Below, piece by piece: positions 1-5,112 of a DNA stretch of 5,112 nt (its first letter is position 1; every line of letters starts with the position of its first letter). Under the pieces are notes generated by a model, which had not been told where the DNA came from, did not search any database, and worked only from the letters and a program-made list of their open reading frames with translations. The translations under genes were made by a program, and so were the position numbers. Location: positions 1 through 5,112 of the forward strand of contig JAJZFE010000246.1 in NCBI GenBank assembly GCA_021798655.1, written 5' to 3'. Source of the stretch: Acidobacteriota bacterium. GTDB taxonomy: Bacteria > Acidobacteriota > Terriglobia > Terriglobales > Acidobacteriaceae.

Positions 1-859
1 CCTCGACACCCTCGCCACCGCCGTCGAAGCCACCCCCACGCCCGGCGAAGCCCGCCCCGTCGGCATCCATCTCGAAGGCCCCTTCCTCTCCCACATCAAA
101 CGCGGCACCCATCCTCCCGCCGAGCTGAAGCAGCCCAGCATCGAGCTCTTCGACCGCTTCCAGCAGGCCGCCCGCGGCCACATCTGCCTCATGACGATTG
201 CCCCGGAACTGGTTGATGCGACCGGCGGCACTGTCGCCCTCGACCTCATCCGCCACGCCACCTCCCGAGGCGTCCGCTGCACCCTCGGCCACTCCAACGC
301 CACCGCCGCCGAAGCCCGCTGCGGCATCTCCGCCGGGGCCACCAGCGCCACCCATCTCTTCAACGCCATGCGTGCGCTCGACCACCGCGAACCCGGCATC
401 GTTGGCGCCATCCTCGACAACGACGCCCTCTTCGCCGAGCTCATCTGCGACGGCATCCACGTCGCCCCCGAACTCATTCGCCTCTGGCTCAAGCTCAAAG
501 GCCGCGACCGCGCCATCCTCGTCACCGACGCCATGTCCGCTACCGGCGTCGGCGACGGCAGCTACCTCCTCGGCGACTTCGACGTCACCGTCACCGGCGG
601 TCGCGCCCTGCTCTCGAACGACCTCGCCGAAGGCAAGGAGACACTCGCCGGTTCGCTGCTCACGCTCGACCAGGCCGTCGCCAACCTGCAGCACTTCGCC
701 CACGCCGACCTCGCCACCGCCACACGCCTCGCCTCGCACAATCCCGCCACCATGCTCGGCCGCCCTCAACTCACCGACATCGCCATCGGAGCCCCACTCA
801 GCCTCAACCGCTTCAACGCCGACAACCAGCTCATCGCCACCGTCGTCCGAGGCCACTAA
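1..859 (+). CDS. nagA: N-acetylglucosamine-6-phosphate deacetylase, 5'-truncated by window edge
   Basis: NagA hydrolyses GlcNAc-6-phosphate to glucosamine-6-phosphate and acetate in the cytoplasm, the committed step of amino-sugar catabolism and cell-wall sugar recycling. The frame is open from base 2 (first full codon) to TAA at 857-859, giving 285 residues; the family is usually about 380-400, so roughly 100 N-terminal residues lie outside the window. All core motifs of the amidohydrolase fold remain, in fragment numbering: HLEGPF with the metal-ligand Glu at 25, GHSNA (metal-ligand His 97), THLFNAM (His 118), DGIHV (His 153), LVTDAMSATG with the catalytic Asp at 176, then LAGSLLTLDQA and SHNPATMLG near the C-terminus. 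An ATG at 191 lies inside the domain and is not the start. Nothing looks broken. It is followed after 92 bases by the transporter-hydrolase gene on the same strand, which suggests a shared role in peptidoglycan sugar use. Confidence 0.95.
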   Translation, partial: LDTLATAVEATPTPGEARPVGIHLEGPFLSHIKRGTHPPAELKQPSIELFDRFQQAARGHICLMTIAPELVDATGGTVALDLIRHATSRGVRCTLGHSNATAAEARCGISAGATSATHLFNAMRALDHREPGIVGAILDNDALFAELICDGIHVAPELIRLWLKLKGRDRAILVTDAMSATGVGDGSYLLGDFDVTVTGGRALLSNDLAEGKETLAGSLLTLDQAVANLQHFAHADLATATRLASHNPATMLGRPQLTDIAIGAPLSLNRFNADNQLIATVVRGH

Positions 860-951
860 AGCTGTTTGTCATACCGAAGGCTGCGCTTTTGCAGCTGTAG
901 CGGAGAAACCCCCGCATTGTCGCTCCACCAACTCCGCGCGTCGCCGCTATC
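860..951 (+). other. Intergenic spacer between nagA and the fusion gene
   Basis: This 92-base spacer carries a small repeat-like hairpin (listed separately) and an in-frame stop TAG at 898-900, which limits how far upstream the next gene can start. TTGTCA at 866-871 resembles a sigma-70 -35 box, but no convincing -10 box follows at the right distance. No Shine-Dalgarno sequence lies close to the ATG at 952 or 967; the nearest purine-rich stretch, CGGAG at 901-905, is about 47 bases upstream of 952. No T-tract follows the hairpin, so it is not a classical intrinsic terminator, and cotranscription with nagA remains possible. Confidence 0.6.
865..897 (+). repeat. Short intergenic repeat with weak hairpin
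   Basis: GCTGC at 880-884 pairs with GCAGC at 891-895 around a 6-base loop. The segment reads TTGTCAT (866-872), CCGAAGG (874-880) and CTGCG (881-885) followed by a run of T. The same three blocks occur in the same order at 2500-2527 inside the coding frame of the next gene, with slightly different spacing. This indicates a dispersed repeat family present in both intergenic and coding DNA. Membership of a genome-wide family is inference. Confidence 0.55.
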
Positions 952-3900
952 ATGGCTCCAGCCCACATGCGCCTTCACCCCCTCGATCTCGCCATCGTCG
1001 CCGTCTATCTTCTCGGCATCACACTCTTCGGCCTGCGCTTCGCAAAGAAGGGAAAACAACCCGGCAAGCAATCCGCCGACCAGTCCCTCAAGAGCTACTT
1101 CCTCGCCTCCAACACCATCCCCTGGTGGGCCATCGCGCTCTCCATCGTCTCGGCGGAGACCTCCACGCTCACCATCATCTCCATCCCCGGCGTCGCCTTC
1201 GCCGGCGACTTCGGCTTCCTCCAGATCGTCCTCGGCTACATGCTCGGCCGCATCGTCGTCGCGGCGCTCTTCCTCCCGCGCTACTTCGCCGGTGAGATGC
1301 TCACCGCCTACCAGCTCATCGGCCAGCGCTTCGGTCCCGGCCTCCATCGCGTCACCGCCGGCCTCTTCCTCCTCACGCGCGCCGCCGCCGAAGGTGTCCG
1401 CGTCTTCGCCGTCTCCATCGTCGTCGGCATCGCCATCGGCACCGGAGACATCCTCTCCATCGCCATCATCTCCGCGCTTACGCTTCTCTACACCTTCGAA
1501 GGCGGCATGGCTGCCGTCATCTGGACCGACGTCGTTCAAATGGCGATCTACATTGCAGGCACCTTCGTTGCCGTCTGGTCACTCGGCCATCACGTTCCAG
1601 GCGGTTGGTCCAGCATCCACACCGTCGCCGCAGCCGCCGGCAAGTTCCACCTCTTCAACTTCGCGCTGAACCTCACCACCACCTACACCTTCTGGGCCGG
1701 CATCCTCGGCGGAACCTTCCTCACCATGGCCTCGCACGGCACCGACCAGCTCATGGTCCAGCGCCTGCTCGCCGCGCGCAACCTCCGCGAATCACGCCTC
1801 GCGCTCCTCTGCTCCGGCGTCGTCATCTTCATCCAGTTCGCGCTCTTCCTGCTGATCGGCGTCGGCCTCTACGTCTTCTACTCCGGCCACCTCACCAACG
1901 GACTCACGCCCGACCGCCTCTTCCCCACCTTCATCGTCCACGAACTCCCCATCGGTATCGCCGGGCTGCTCGTCGCGGCCATCCTCGCCGCCGCCATGAG
2001 CAACCTCTCCGCCGCGCTCAACTCGCTCTCCTCCACCACCGTCGTCGACTTCTACCTGCACCTGCGCCCCACGGCCGATGCGCGCGAACGCTCTCTCATC
2101 AGCAAGTCCTCCACCGTCCTCTGGGCGCTCGTCCTCTTCGCCATCGCCATCTACTCGCTCTCGGTCGGCGGCAAAGGCCACGTCGTCGAGATCGGCCTCT
2201 CCATCGCCAGCGTCGCCTACGGCTGCCTGCTCGGCGTCTTCCTCCTCGGCACGCTCACAAAATTCGCCACCGAGATCGGCACCGCCATCGGCATGATCTG
2301 CGGCTTCGCGCTCAACCTCTGGCTCTGGCAGGGCACATTTCCCGTCCGCCTCGGCCCACTCGCCATCCCACACATCGCCTTCACCTGGTACGTTCTCATC
2401 GGAGCCCTCGTGACCTTCGCCATCGGCGCACTCGCCAGCCTCATCTTCCGCAAGCAATCCATCCGCACCGCTGCAATCACCACCGTCACTCTCCTTTGCT
2501 TGTCATTCCCGAAGGGAATCTGCGTTTCAGCCGAGGCACAACAGCCCGCCCCCGACTTCGCCCCCATCTCCACCCTCATCAACACCGCCATCGCCGCCGA
2601 CCAGCTCCCCGGCGCAGTCGTCCTCATCGGCCACAACAACAAAGTCGTCTTCCAGCAAGCCTACGGCGTCCGCAAGCTCGCCAACGAGCCCGGCCTCAAC
2701 GGCCAGCCCAGCCCCGCCGAGGCCATGACCGACGACACCCTCTTCGACATGGCTTCGCTCTCCAAAGACCTCTCCACCGCCGTCGCCATCATGCAGCTCT
2801 ACGAGGCCGGCAAGATCACCAGCTTCGACGACCCCGTCGACAAATACCTCCCCGCCTTCAACCCCCAGCACGACCCCGCCCGCAGTCGCGTCACGCTCCG
2901 AATGCTCCTCACGCACACCTCCGGCGCAGCCCCCGATGTCTCTCTCAAAGCCCCCTGGGGCCTCACGGCTCCCGACAAAGCCGAAGGCATCCGCCTCGCC
3001 CTCACAACACCCCTCGTCGCCGCACCCGGCTCCGTCTTCACCTACTCCGACATCAACTTCATCCTCCTCGGCTACCTCGTCGAGCAGCTCTCCGGCCAGC
3101 CGCTCGACCTCTACGCGCGCGACCACATCTTCGCCCCACTCGGCATGGCCGACACCACCTACCATCCCTTCGACCGCGTCTGCGGCCCGCACAAGACCAT
3201 CGGCGCAGCCATCGCCTGGGTACCCACCGTCCCCCACACCCACATGCTCTTCAAGTGCCCCGCCGACACCTGGTCCATCGCTACGCTCGAACGCACCGCC
3301 CCCACCACCCACGACGACGAAGGCAACGCGCAGACCAACCCGCACTTCGACATGCTCACCCGCGGCACCGTCCACGACCCCACCACCCGCCGCATGGGCG
3401 GCGTCGCAGGCCACGCCGGCGTCTTCTCCACCGCGCACGATGTCTCCCTCTTCGCCTCCGCCCTCCTCGAAAAACTCCTCCACAACACCGGCCCCTTCCC
3501 ACTCAAGCAGTCCACCCTCCAGCTCATGACCCAGCCGGAGGAACCCACCGCCTCGGGTGCCCCCCATCTGCCCGCCACCAATCCGGGTGCCACCAATCCG
3601 GGTGCCCCACATCTCGACTCTGAGATGTGGGCTGCCACAGCTCTAGCCAGCGCCAACGCCGCCCAAGCCGATGCCATCGCCGCCGGCGACCCACCCTCCG
3701 CGCCCGGCCTCGCCCCGCACTACCCCGCCCTCAAAGGTCAGAACCTCCGCGGCTTCGGCTGGGACATCGACACCGCCTTCTCGAAACCTCGCGGCCTGCT
3801 CTTCCCCATCGGCAGCTTCGGCCACACCGGCTACACGGGCACTAGCCTCTGGATGGACCCCGCCTCCGACACCTGGGTCATCCTCCTCGCCAACGCCGTC

Positions 3901-5112
3901 CACCCCCGCGACAAGCATCGCCCTATCTCCAACCTCCGCGGCCAGGTCGCCACCGCCGCCGCCCAGGCCATCGGTCTGGTCACCAACTCCCGGCACCCCG
4001 AGCCTTCAGGCTCGGCTCTCATGACATCTTCTGAAAAGGATGGGTCTTTAGCCTCCGCCACAACCCTCACCGGCATCGACATCCTCGAAGCCACCCACTT
4101 CGCCGGCCTGCGAGGCCTGCACAAGATCGGCCTGCTCGCTAACCAGGCCAGCCTCGACGCCCAAGGCCACCGCACCGTCGACATCCTCGCCCAACGGACA
4201 ACGCAGAACGCGCAGCTGACAACGCTCTTCACCCCCGAGCACGGCCTCTCCGCCGCCCTCGACACCGAGCACATCGCCTCCTCCACCGACCCGGCCACCC
4301 ACCTCCCCGTCATCAGCCTCTACGGTTCCAAAGAATCCGACCGCCGCCCCACCCACAACCAGCTCAAGGACCTCGACGCCGTCGTCATCGACCTCCAGGA
4401 CGCCGGCGTCCGCTACTGGACCTACGAGGCCGCCAGCCTCTACTTCCTCCAGGCCGCCGCCAAAGAGCAGGACGAGTACAACCACCACCTTCAGATCATC
4501 GTCCTCGACCGCCCCAACCCCGTCGGCGGCCTTGCCATCCAGGGCCCCATCTCCGACCGCGGCACCGCCTCCTACGTCAACGCCTTCCGCATCCCCAGCC
4601 GCCACGGCCTCACCCTCGGCGAGCTCCTCCTCTACGCCAACCTCGCCATGCCCACCGACGGCAGCACCTGCCCTTCCACCTCCGCGCTCAACCCTCCCGA
4701 CGACTTCGTCGACCCCTTCACCGACGACTGCCGCCCCGAGTCCATCAAGCTCCGCGGCCTCCACGCCCCGCTCACCGTCATCCCCATGCAGCACTGGCAG
4801 CGCTCCGACACCTTCGCCGACACCGGCCTCCCCTGGACCCCGCCCAGCCCCAACCTCCGCACCCCCGACGCCGCCATCCTCTACCCCTGCCTCGGCCTCA
4901 TCGAAACCACCAACCTCTCCGTCGGCCGCGGCACCTCCCACCCCTTCAGCTTCTTCGGCGCTCCCTACCTCGACGCCCCCACCGTCGCCGCCGCCCTCAC
5001 CGCCCGCCATATCCCCGGCGTCACCTTCACCGCCGCCACCGAGCCCATCGCCGACGATGCCAACCACTACCCCTTCCACGGCCAGGCCATCCCCGCCGTC
5101 CGCCTCACCGTC
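952..5112 (+). CDS. Three-module fusion: sodium:solute symporter, AmiE/YfeW-type serine hydrolase, NamZ (DUF1343) exo-muramidase; 3' end outside window
   Basis: A single frame without a stop runs 1387 codons to the window edge. Residues about 8-500 form a complete SSS-family transporter, about 506-529 a signal-peptide-like hydrophobic segment, about 535-1005 a serine beta-lactamase-fold domain, and about 1039-1387 most of a NamZ/DUF1343 domain. The junctions contain no in-frame stop and no credible internal start: after GTG 2410 (inside the last transporter helix) and a weak TTG at 2500, the first in-frame ATG is 2725, already within the hydrolase domain. The start is set at ATG 952, the first ATG after the in-frame stop at 898; ATG 967 (MRLHPLDLAIV) resembles usual SSS N-termini and is a good alternative. 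Neither has a clear Shine-Dalgarno sequence. The likely role is periplasmic processing of peptidoglycan fragments coupled to import. The individual modules are clear; function as one polypeptide, the substrate and the cleavage state are inference. Confidence 0.88.
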   Translation, partial: MAPAHMRLHPLDLAIVAVYLLGITLFGLRFAKKGKQPGKQSADQSLKSYFLASNTIPWWAIALSIVSAETSTLTIISIPGVAFAGDFGFLQIVLGYMLGRIVVAALFLPRYFAGEMLTAYQLIGQRFGPGLHRVTAGLFLLTRAAAEGVRVFAVSIVVGIAIGTGDILSIAIISALTLLYTFEGGMAAVIWTDVVQMAIYIAGTFVAVWSLGHHVPGGWSSIHTVAAAAGKFHLFNFALNLTTTYTFWAGILGGTFLTMASHGTDQLMVQRLLAARNLRESRLALLCSGVVIFIQFALFLLIGVGLYVFYSGHLTNGLTPDRLFPTFIVHELPIGIAGLLVAAILAAAMSNLSAALNSLSSTTVVDFYLHLRPTADARERSLISKSSTVLWALVLFAIAIYSLSVGGKGHVVEIGLSIASVAYGCLLGVFLLGTLTKFATEIGTAIGMICGFALNLWLWQGTFPVRLGPLAIPHIAFTWYVLIGALVTFAIGALASLIFRKQSIRTAAITTVTLLCLSFPKGICVSAEAQQPAPDFAPISTLINTAIAADQLPGAVVLIGHNNKVVFQQAYGVRKLANEPGLNGQPSPAEAMTDDTLFDMASLSKDLSTAVAIMQLYEAGKITSFDDPVDKYLPAFNPQHDPARSRVTLRMLLTHTSGAAPDVSLKAPWGLTAPDKAEGIRLALTTPLVAAPGSVFTYSDINFILLGYLVEQLSGQPLDLYARDHIFAPLGMADTTYHPFDRVCGPHKTIGAAIAWVPTVPHTHMLFKCPADTWSIATLERTAPTTHDDEGNAQTNPHFDMLTRGTVHDPTTRRMGGVAGHAGVFSTAHDVSLFASALLEKLLHNTGPFPLKQSTLQLMTQPEEPTASGAPHLPATNPGATNPGAPHLDSEMWAATALASANAAQADAIAAGDPPSAPGLAPHYPALKGQNLRGFGWDIDTAFSKPRGLLFPIGSFGHTGYTGTSLWMDPASDTWVILLANAVHPRDKHRPISNLRGQVATAAAQAIGLVTNSRHPEPSGSALMTSSEKDGSLASATTLTGIDILEATHFAGLRGLHKIGLLANQASLDAQGHRTVDILAQRTTQNAQLTTLFTPEHGLSAALDTEHIASSTDPATHLPVISLYGSKESDRRPTHNQLKDLDAVVIDLQDAGVRYWTYEAASLYFLQAAAKEQDEYNHHLQIIVLDRPNPVGGLAIQGPISDRGTASYVNAFRIPSRHGLTLGELLLYANLAMPTDGSTCPSTSALNPPDDFVDPFTDDCRPESIKLRGLHAPLTVIPMQHWQRSDTFADTGLPWTPPSPNLRTPDAAILYPCLGLIETTNLSVGRGTSHPFSFFGAPYLDAPTVAAALTARHIPGVTFTAATEPIADDANHYPFHGQAIPAVRLTV
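973..2451 (+). other. Domain: sodium:solute symporter (SSS), 13 predicted membrane helices
   Basis: I count about 13 hydrophobic helices by eye, near residues 10-28, 55-82, 87-109, 130-163, 166-182, 188-210, 240-260, 282-309, 332-352, 387-404, 411-435, 439-459 and 475-499. KKGKQ after the first helix fits the positive-inside rule with the N-terminus outside. The first core helix has the family signature WWAIALSIVSAETS; Glu69 and Ser71 align with Asp55 and Ser57 of the proline symporter PutP, which act in sodium binding. AAAMSNLSAALNS (346-358) matches the second sodium-site helix, with Ser350 at the PutP Ser340 position. A sodium-driven importer is therefore well supported. The substrate is not readable from sequence; an amino sugar such as MurNAc or GlcNAc, or a muropeptide, is inferred from the fused hydrolases and from nagA. 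Tannerella forsythia MurT, a MurNAc importer I recall as SSS-type, is a possible precedent. Confidence 0.9.
2464..2538 (+). other. Signal-peptide-like or 14th membrane segment joining transporter and hydrolases
   Basis: Residues 505-529 follow the basic stretch RKQSIR at the cytoplasmic end of the last transporter helix. They contain a short hydrophobic core (AAITTVTLLCLS, about 12 residues), then FPKGICVSAEAQQ. This has the order of a signal peptide: basic n-region, hydrophobic h-region, and a small-residue c-region with possible cleavage after VSA (527) or AEA (529). If uncleaved it would be a short 14th helix; if cleaved it would release the hydrolases. Either way it would move the C-terminal part to the periplasm, as expected for peptidoglycan enzymes. 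There is no canonical lipobox. Confidence 0.6.
2500..2527 (+). repeat. In-frame palindromic repeat at the transporter-hydrolase junction
   Basis: ATTCCC (2505-2510) and GGGAAT (2514-2519) form a perfect inverted repeat around GAA. TTGTCAT (2500-2506), CCGAAGG (2509-2515) and CTGCG (2520-2524) followed by TTT match, in order, the blocks in the spacer after nagA at 866-889. The element is translated as part of the signal-like segment (LSFPKGICV). Codons here (CTT, TTG, TCA, GGA, GTT, TCA) depart from the strong third-position C preference on both sides, which suggests DNA that did not evolve as coding sequence. Confidence 0.65.
3554..3632 (+). repeat. In-frame repeat cluster: direct repeats, 15-bp tandem and long hairpin inside the hydrolase domain
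   Basis: Two direct repeats (3554-3570 and 3599-3615) differ at two of 17 bases and are spaced by 45 bases. Between them lie two perfect copies of a 15-bp unit (3574-3588, 3589-3603), read in frame as ATNPG twice. The second direct repeat runs into a perfect 10-bp hairpin: CCCACATCTC (3606-3615) and GAGATGTGGG (3622-3631) around a 6-base loop. The encoded peptide is GAPHL, two ATNPG units, GAPHL, then DSEMW, a Pro/Gly-rich loop within residues 869-893. This fits an intergenic-type palindromic element absorbed into a surface loop without shifting the frame. Confidence 0.75.
3574..3603 (+). repeat. Tandem duplication of a 15-bp unit
   Basis: Two adjacent identical 15-base copies begin at 3574 and 3589, each starting on a codon boundary and encoding Ala-Thr-Asn-Pro-Gly. 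The unit length is a multiple of three, so slippage to other copy numbers would lengthen or shorten the loop without breaking the gene. Confidence 0.85.
3985..4065 (+). other. Linker between hydrolase and NamZ domains, atypical codon use
   Basis: Residues 1012-1038 (starting NSRHPEPSGSALMTSS) fall between the conserved ends of two known domains and look like a flexible linker. The segment contains the hairpin at 3998-4015. Its codons include TCT three times, GAT, GGG and a TTA at 4048-4050, the only TTA I noticed in this gene, against the C-ending codons of the flanking domains. This composition suggests recent non-coding origin. Confidence 0.6.
3998..4015 (+). repeat. Perfect 7-bp hairpin with TTCA tetraloop at the hydrolase-NamZ junction
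   Basis: CCGAGCC (3998-4004) pairs perfectly with GGCTCGG (4009-4015) around TTCA. It is not followed by a T-run, and the reading frame continues through it, so it is not an effective intrinsic terminator by its sequence. On the opposite strand the wider segment reads TGTCAT (4026 to 4021) and then GAAGGCT (4012 to 4006), words also found in the spacer after nagA; a relationship to that repeat is only suggestive. Confidence 0.65.
4066..5112 (+). other. Domain: NamZ/DUF1343 exo-beta-N-acetylmuramidase, C-terminus outside window
   Basis: NamZ releases terminal MurNAc from the non-reducing end of peptidoglycan glycan chains. Residues 1039-1387 show the family blocks in order: GIDILE (1041-1046), LHKIGLLANQASLD (1056-1069), FTPEHGLS (1093-1100), VIDLQDAGVRYWTYEAA (1145-1161), VLDRPNPVGG (1184-1193), IPSRHGLTLGEL (1214-1225), PSPNLRTPDAAILYPC (1298-1313) and NLSVGRGTSHPFSFFGAPYL (1321-1340). 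Glu1096 in the PEHG block is a candidate catalytic acid by analogy with the family, not proven here. The family domain is usually about 360-400 residues, so some tens of residues lie beyond the window. It has no start codon or signal of its own and depends on the upstream modules for expression and export. Pairing with an AmiE-type domain matches the ybbE-ybbC neighbourhood of Bacillus subtilis. Confidence 0.92.

Larger units (their letters stand above)
2554..3966 (+). other. Domain: serine beta-lactamase-fold hydrolase, AmiE (YbbE)/YfeW type, probable N-acetylmuramyl-L-alanine amidase
   Basis: Residues about 535-1005 carry the three active-site motifs of the class C beta-lactamase/penicillin-binding fold: SLSK with nucleophile Ser602 and Lys605, Tyr698 in YSDIN (the YxN position with Asp replacing Asn), and HTG at 958-960 in place of KTG. 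LLTHTSG (652-658), RMGGVAGHAGVFSTA (813-827) and GHTGYTGTSLWMDP (957-970) are typical of the AmiE/YfeW subgroup rather than of true beta-lactamases. AmiE of Bacillus subtilis removes the peptide from MurNAc and is encoded beside namZ; E. coli yfeW lies beside murQ-murP. Amidase activity on muropeptides in the periplasm is the favoured role, by inference. The domain has an unusual insertion of about 60 residues (about 866-927) before RGFGWDID, built partly from repeat DNA. A DD-carboxypeptidase or esterase activity remains possible. Confidence 0.85.

Noticed and set aside
866..900. Sigma-70 promoter for the fusion gene
   Set aside because: TTGTCA resembles a -35 box, but there is no acceptable -10 hexamer about 17 bases downstream, and the segment is better explained as part of a repeat.
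198..1295. 365-codon + strand frame across the end of nagA and the spacer
   Set aside because: Ser/Pro/Thr-rich low-complexity product overlapping two genes with intact motifs.
2400..2730. Separate start codon for an independent hydrolase gene
   Set aside because: No stop ends the transporter frame. In-frame GTG 2410 and TTG 2500 have no evident Shine-Dalgarno sequence, and the first in-frame ATG (2725) lies after the start of the hydrolase fold. A weak internal start cannot be fully excluded.
2527..3612. 361-codon open frame on the - strand
   Set aside because: Gly/Glu/Val/Asp-rich translation is the antisense shadow of C-ending codons; no recognisable domain.
1605..3623. 672-codon open frame on + strand, frame 3
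   Set aside because: Its product is an Arg/His/Pro-rich low-complexity protein with no motifs, the usual shadow of a high-GC gene; the overlapping frame-1 gene has clear SSS and hydrolase motifs.
3554..3632. Possible CRISPR array
   Set aside because: Only two copies of each short repeat, no regular unique spacers, and the sequence is translated in frame within a domain.
3998..4032. Intrinsic terminator separating two genes
   Set aside because: The hairpin lacks a following T-run, and the frame stays open into the NamZ domain with no stop before it.
4048..5079. 343-codon open frame on the - strand
   Set aside because: Same Gly/Val/Glu/Asp-rich antisense shadow opposite the well-conserved NamZ domain.

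Overview
The window looks like a chromosomal segment from a high-GC bacterium with a strong preference for C in third codon positions (GCC, CTC, ATC, ACC). Together with the gene content and the short palindromic repeats, this suggests an acidobacterium of the Terriglobales type (Granulicella, Terriglobus, Edaphobacter and relatives). That placement is inference from style, not a database match.

Layout, all on the + strand: (1) positions 1-859 hold the 3' three quarters of nagA, N-acetylglucosamine-6-phosphate deacetylase. (2) Positions 860-951 are a 92-base spacer with a small repeat or hairpin. (3) From about 952 to the right edge at 5112 there is one uninterrupted reading frame of at least 1387 codons. 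It has no stop and continues past the window. It encodes three modules in a row: a complete 13-helix sodium:solute symporter (residues about 8-500), a serine beta-lactamase-fold hydrolase of the AmiE/YfeW type (about 535-1005), and a NamZ/DUF1343 exo-beta-N-acetylmuramidase domain (about 1039 onward, C-terminus cut by the window edge). A hydrophobic, signal-peptide-like segment (about 506-529) sits between the transporter and the hydrolases, where it could carry them to the periplasm.

Working model (inference): this is a peptidoglycan-sugar scavenging locus. The hydrolase domain would remove the peptide from MurNAc-peptides, the NamZ domain would release terminal MurNAc from glycan chains, the symporter would import the freed sugar or muropeptide, and cytoplasmic NagA would feed GlcNAc-6-P into glycolysis. 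In Bacillus subtilis the amidase (amiE/ybbE), namZ/ybbC and the MurNAc transporter murP are separate genes of one cluster. Here equivalent roles appear joined in one polypeptide.

The second notable point is that the two domain junctions and a loop inside the hydrolase domain carry short palindromic or repeated DNA, read in frame. These stretches have atypical codons, and one resembles the repeat in the real intergenic spacer after nagA. The gene therefore seems to have absorbed intergenic-type repeats as coding linkers. All long open frames on the other strand and in the other + frames are shadows of these two genes.
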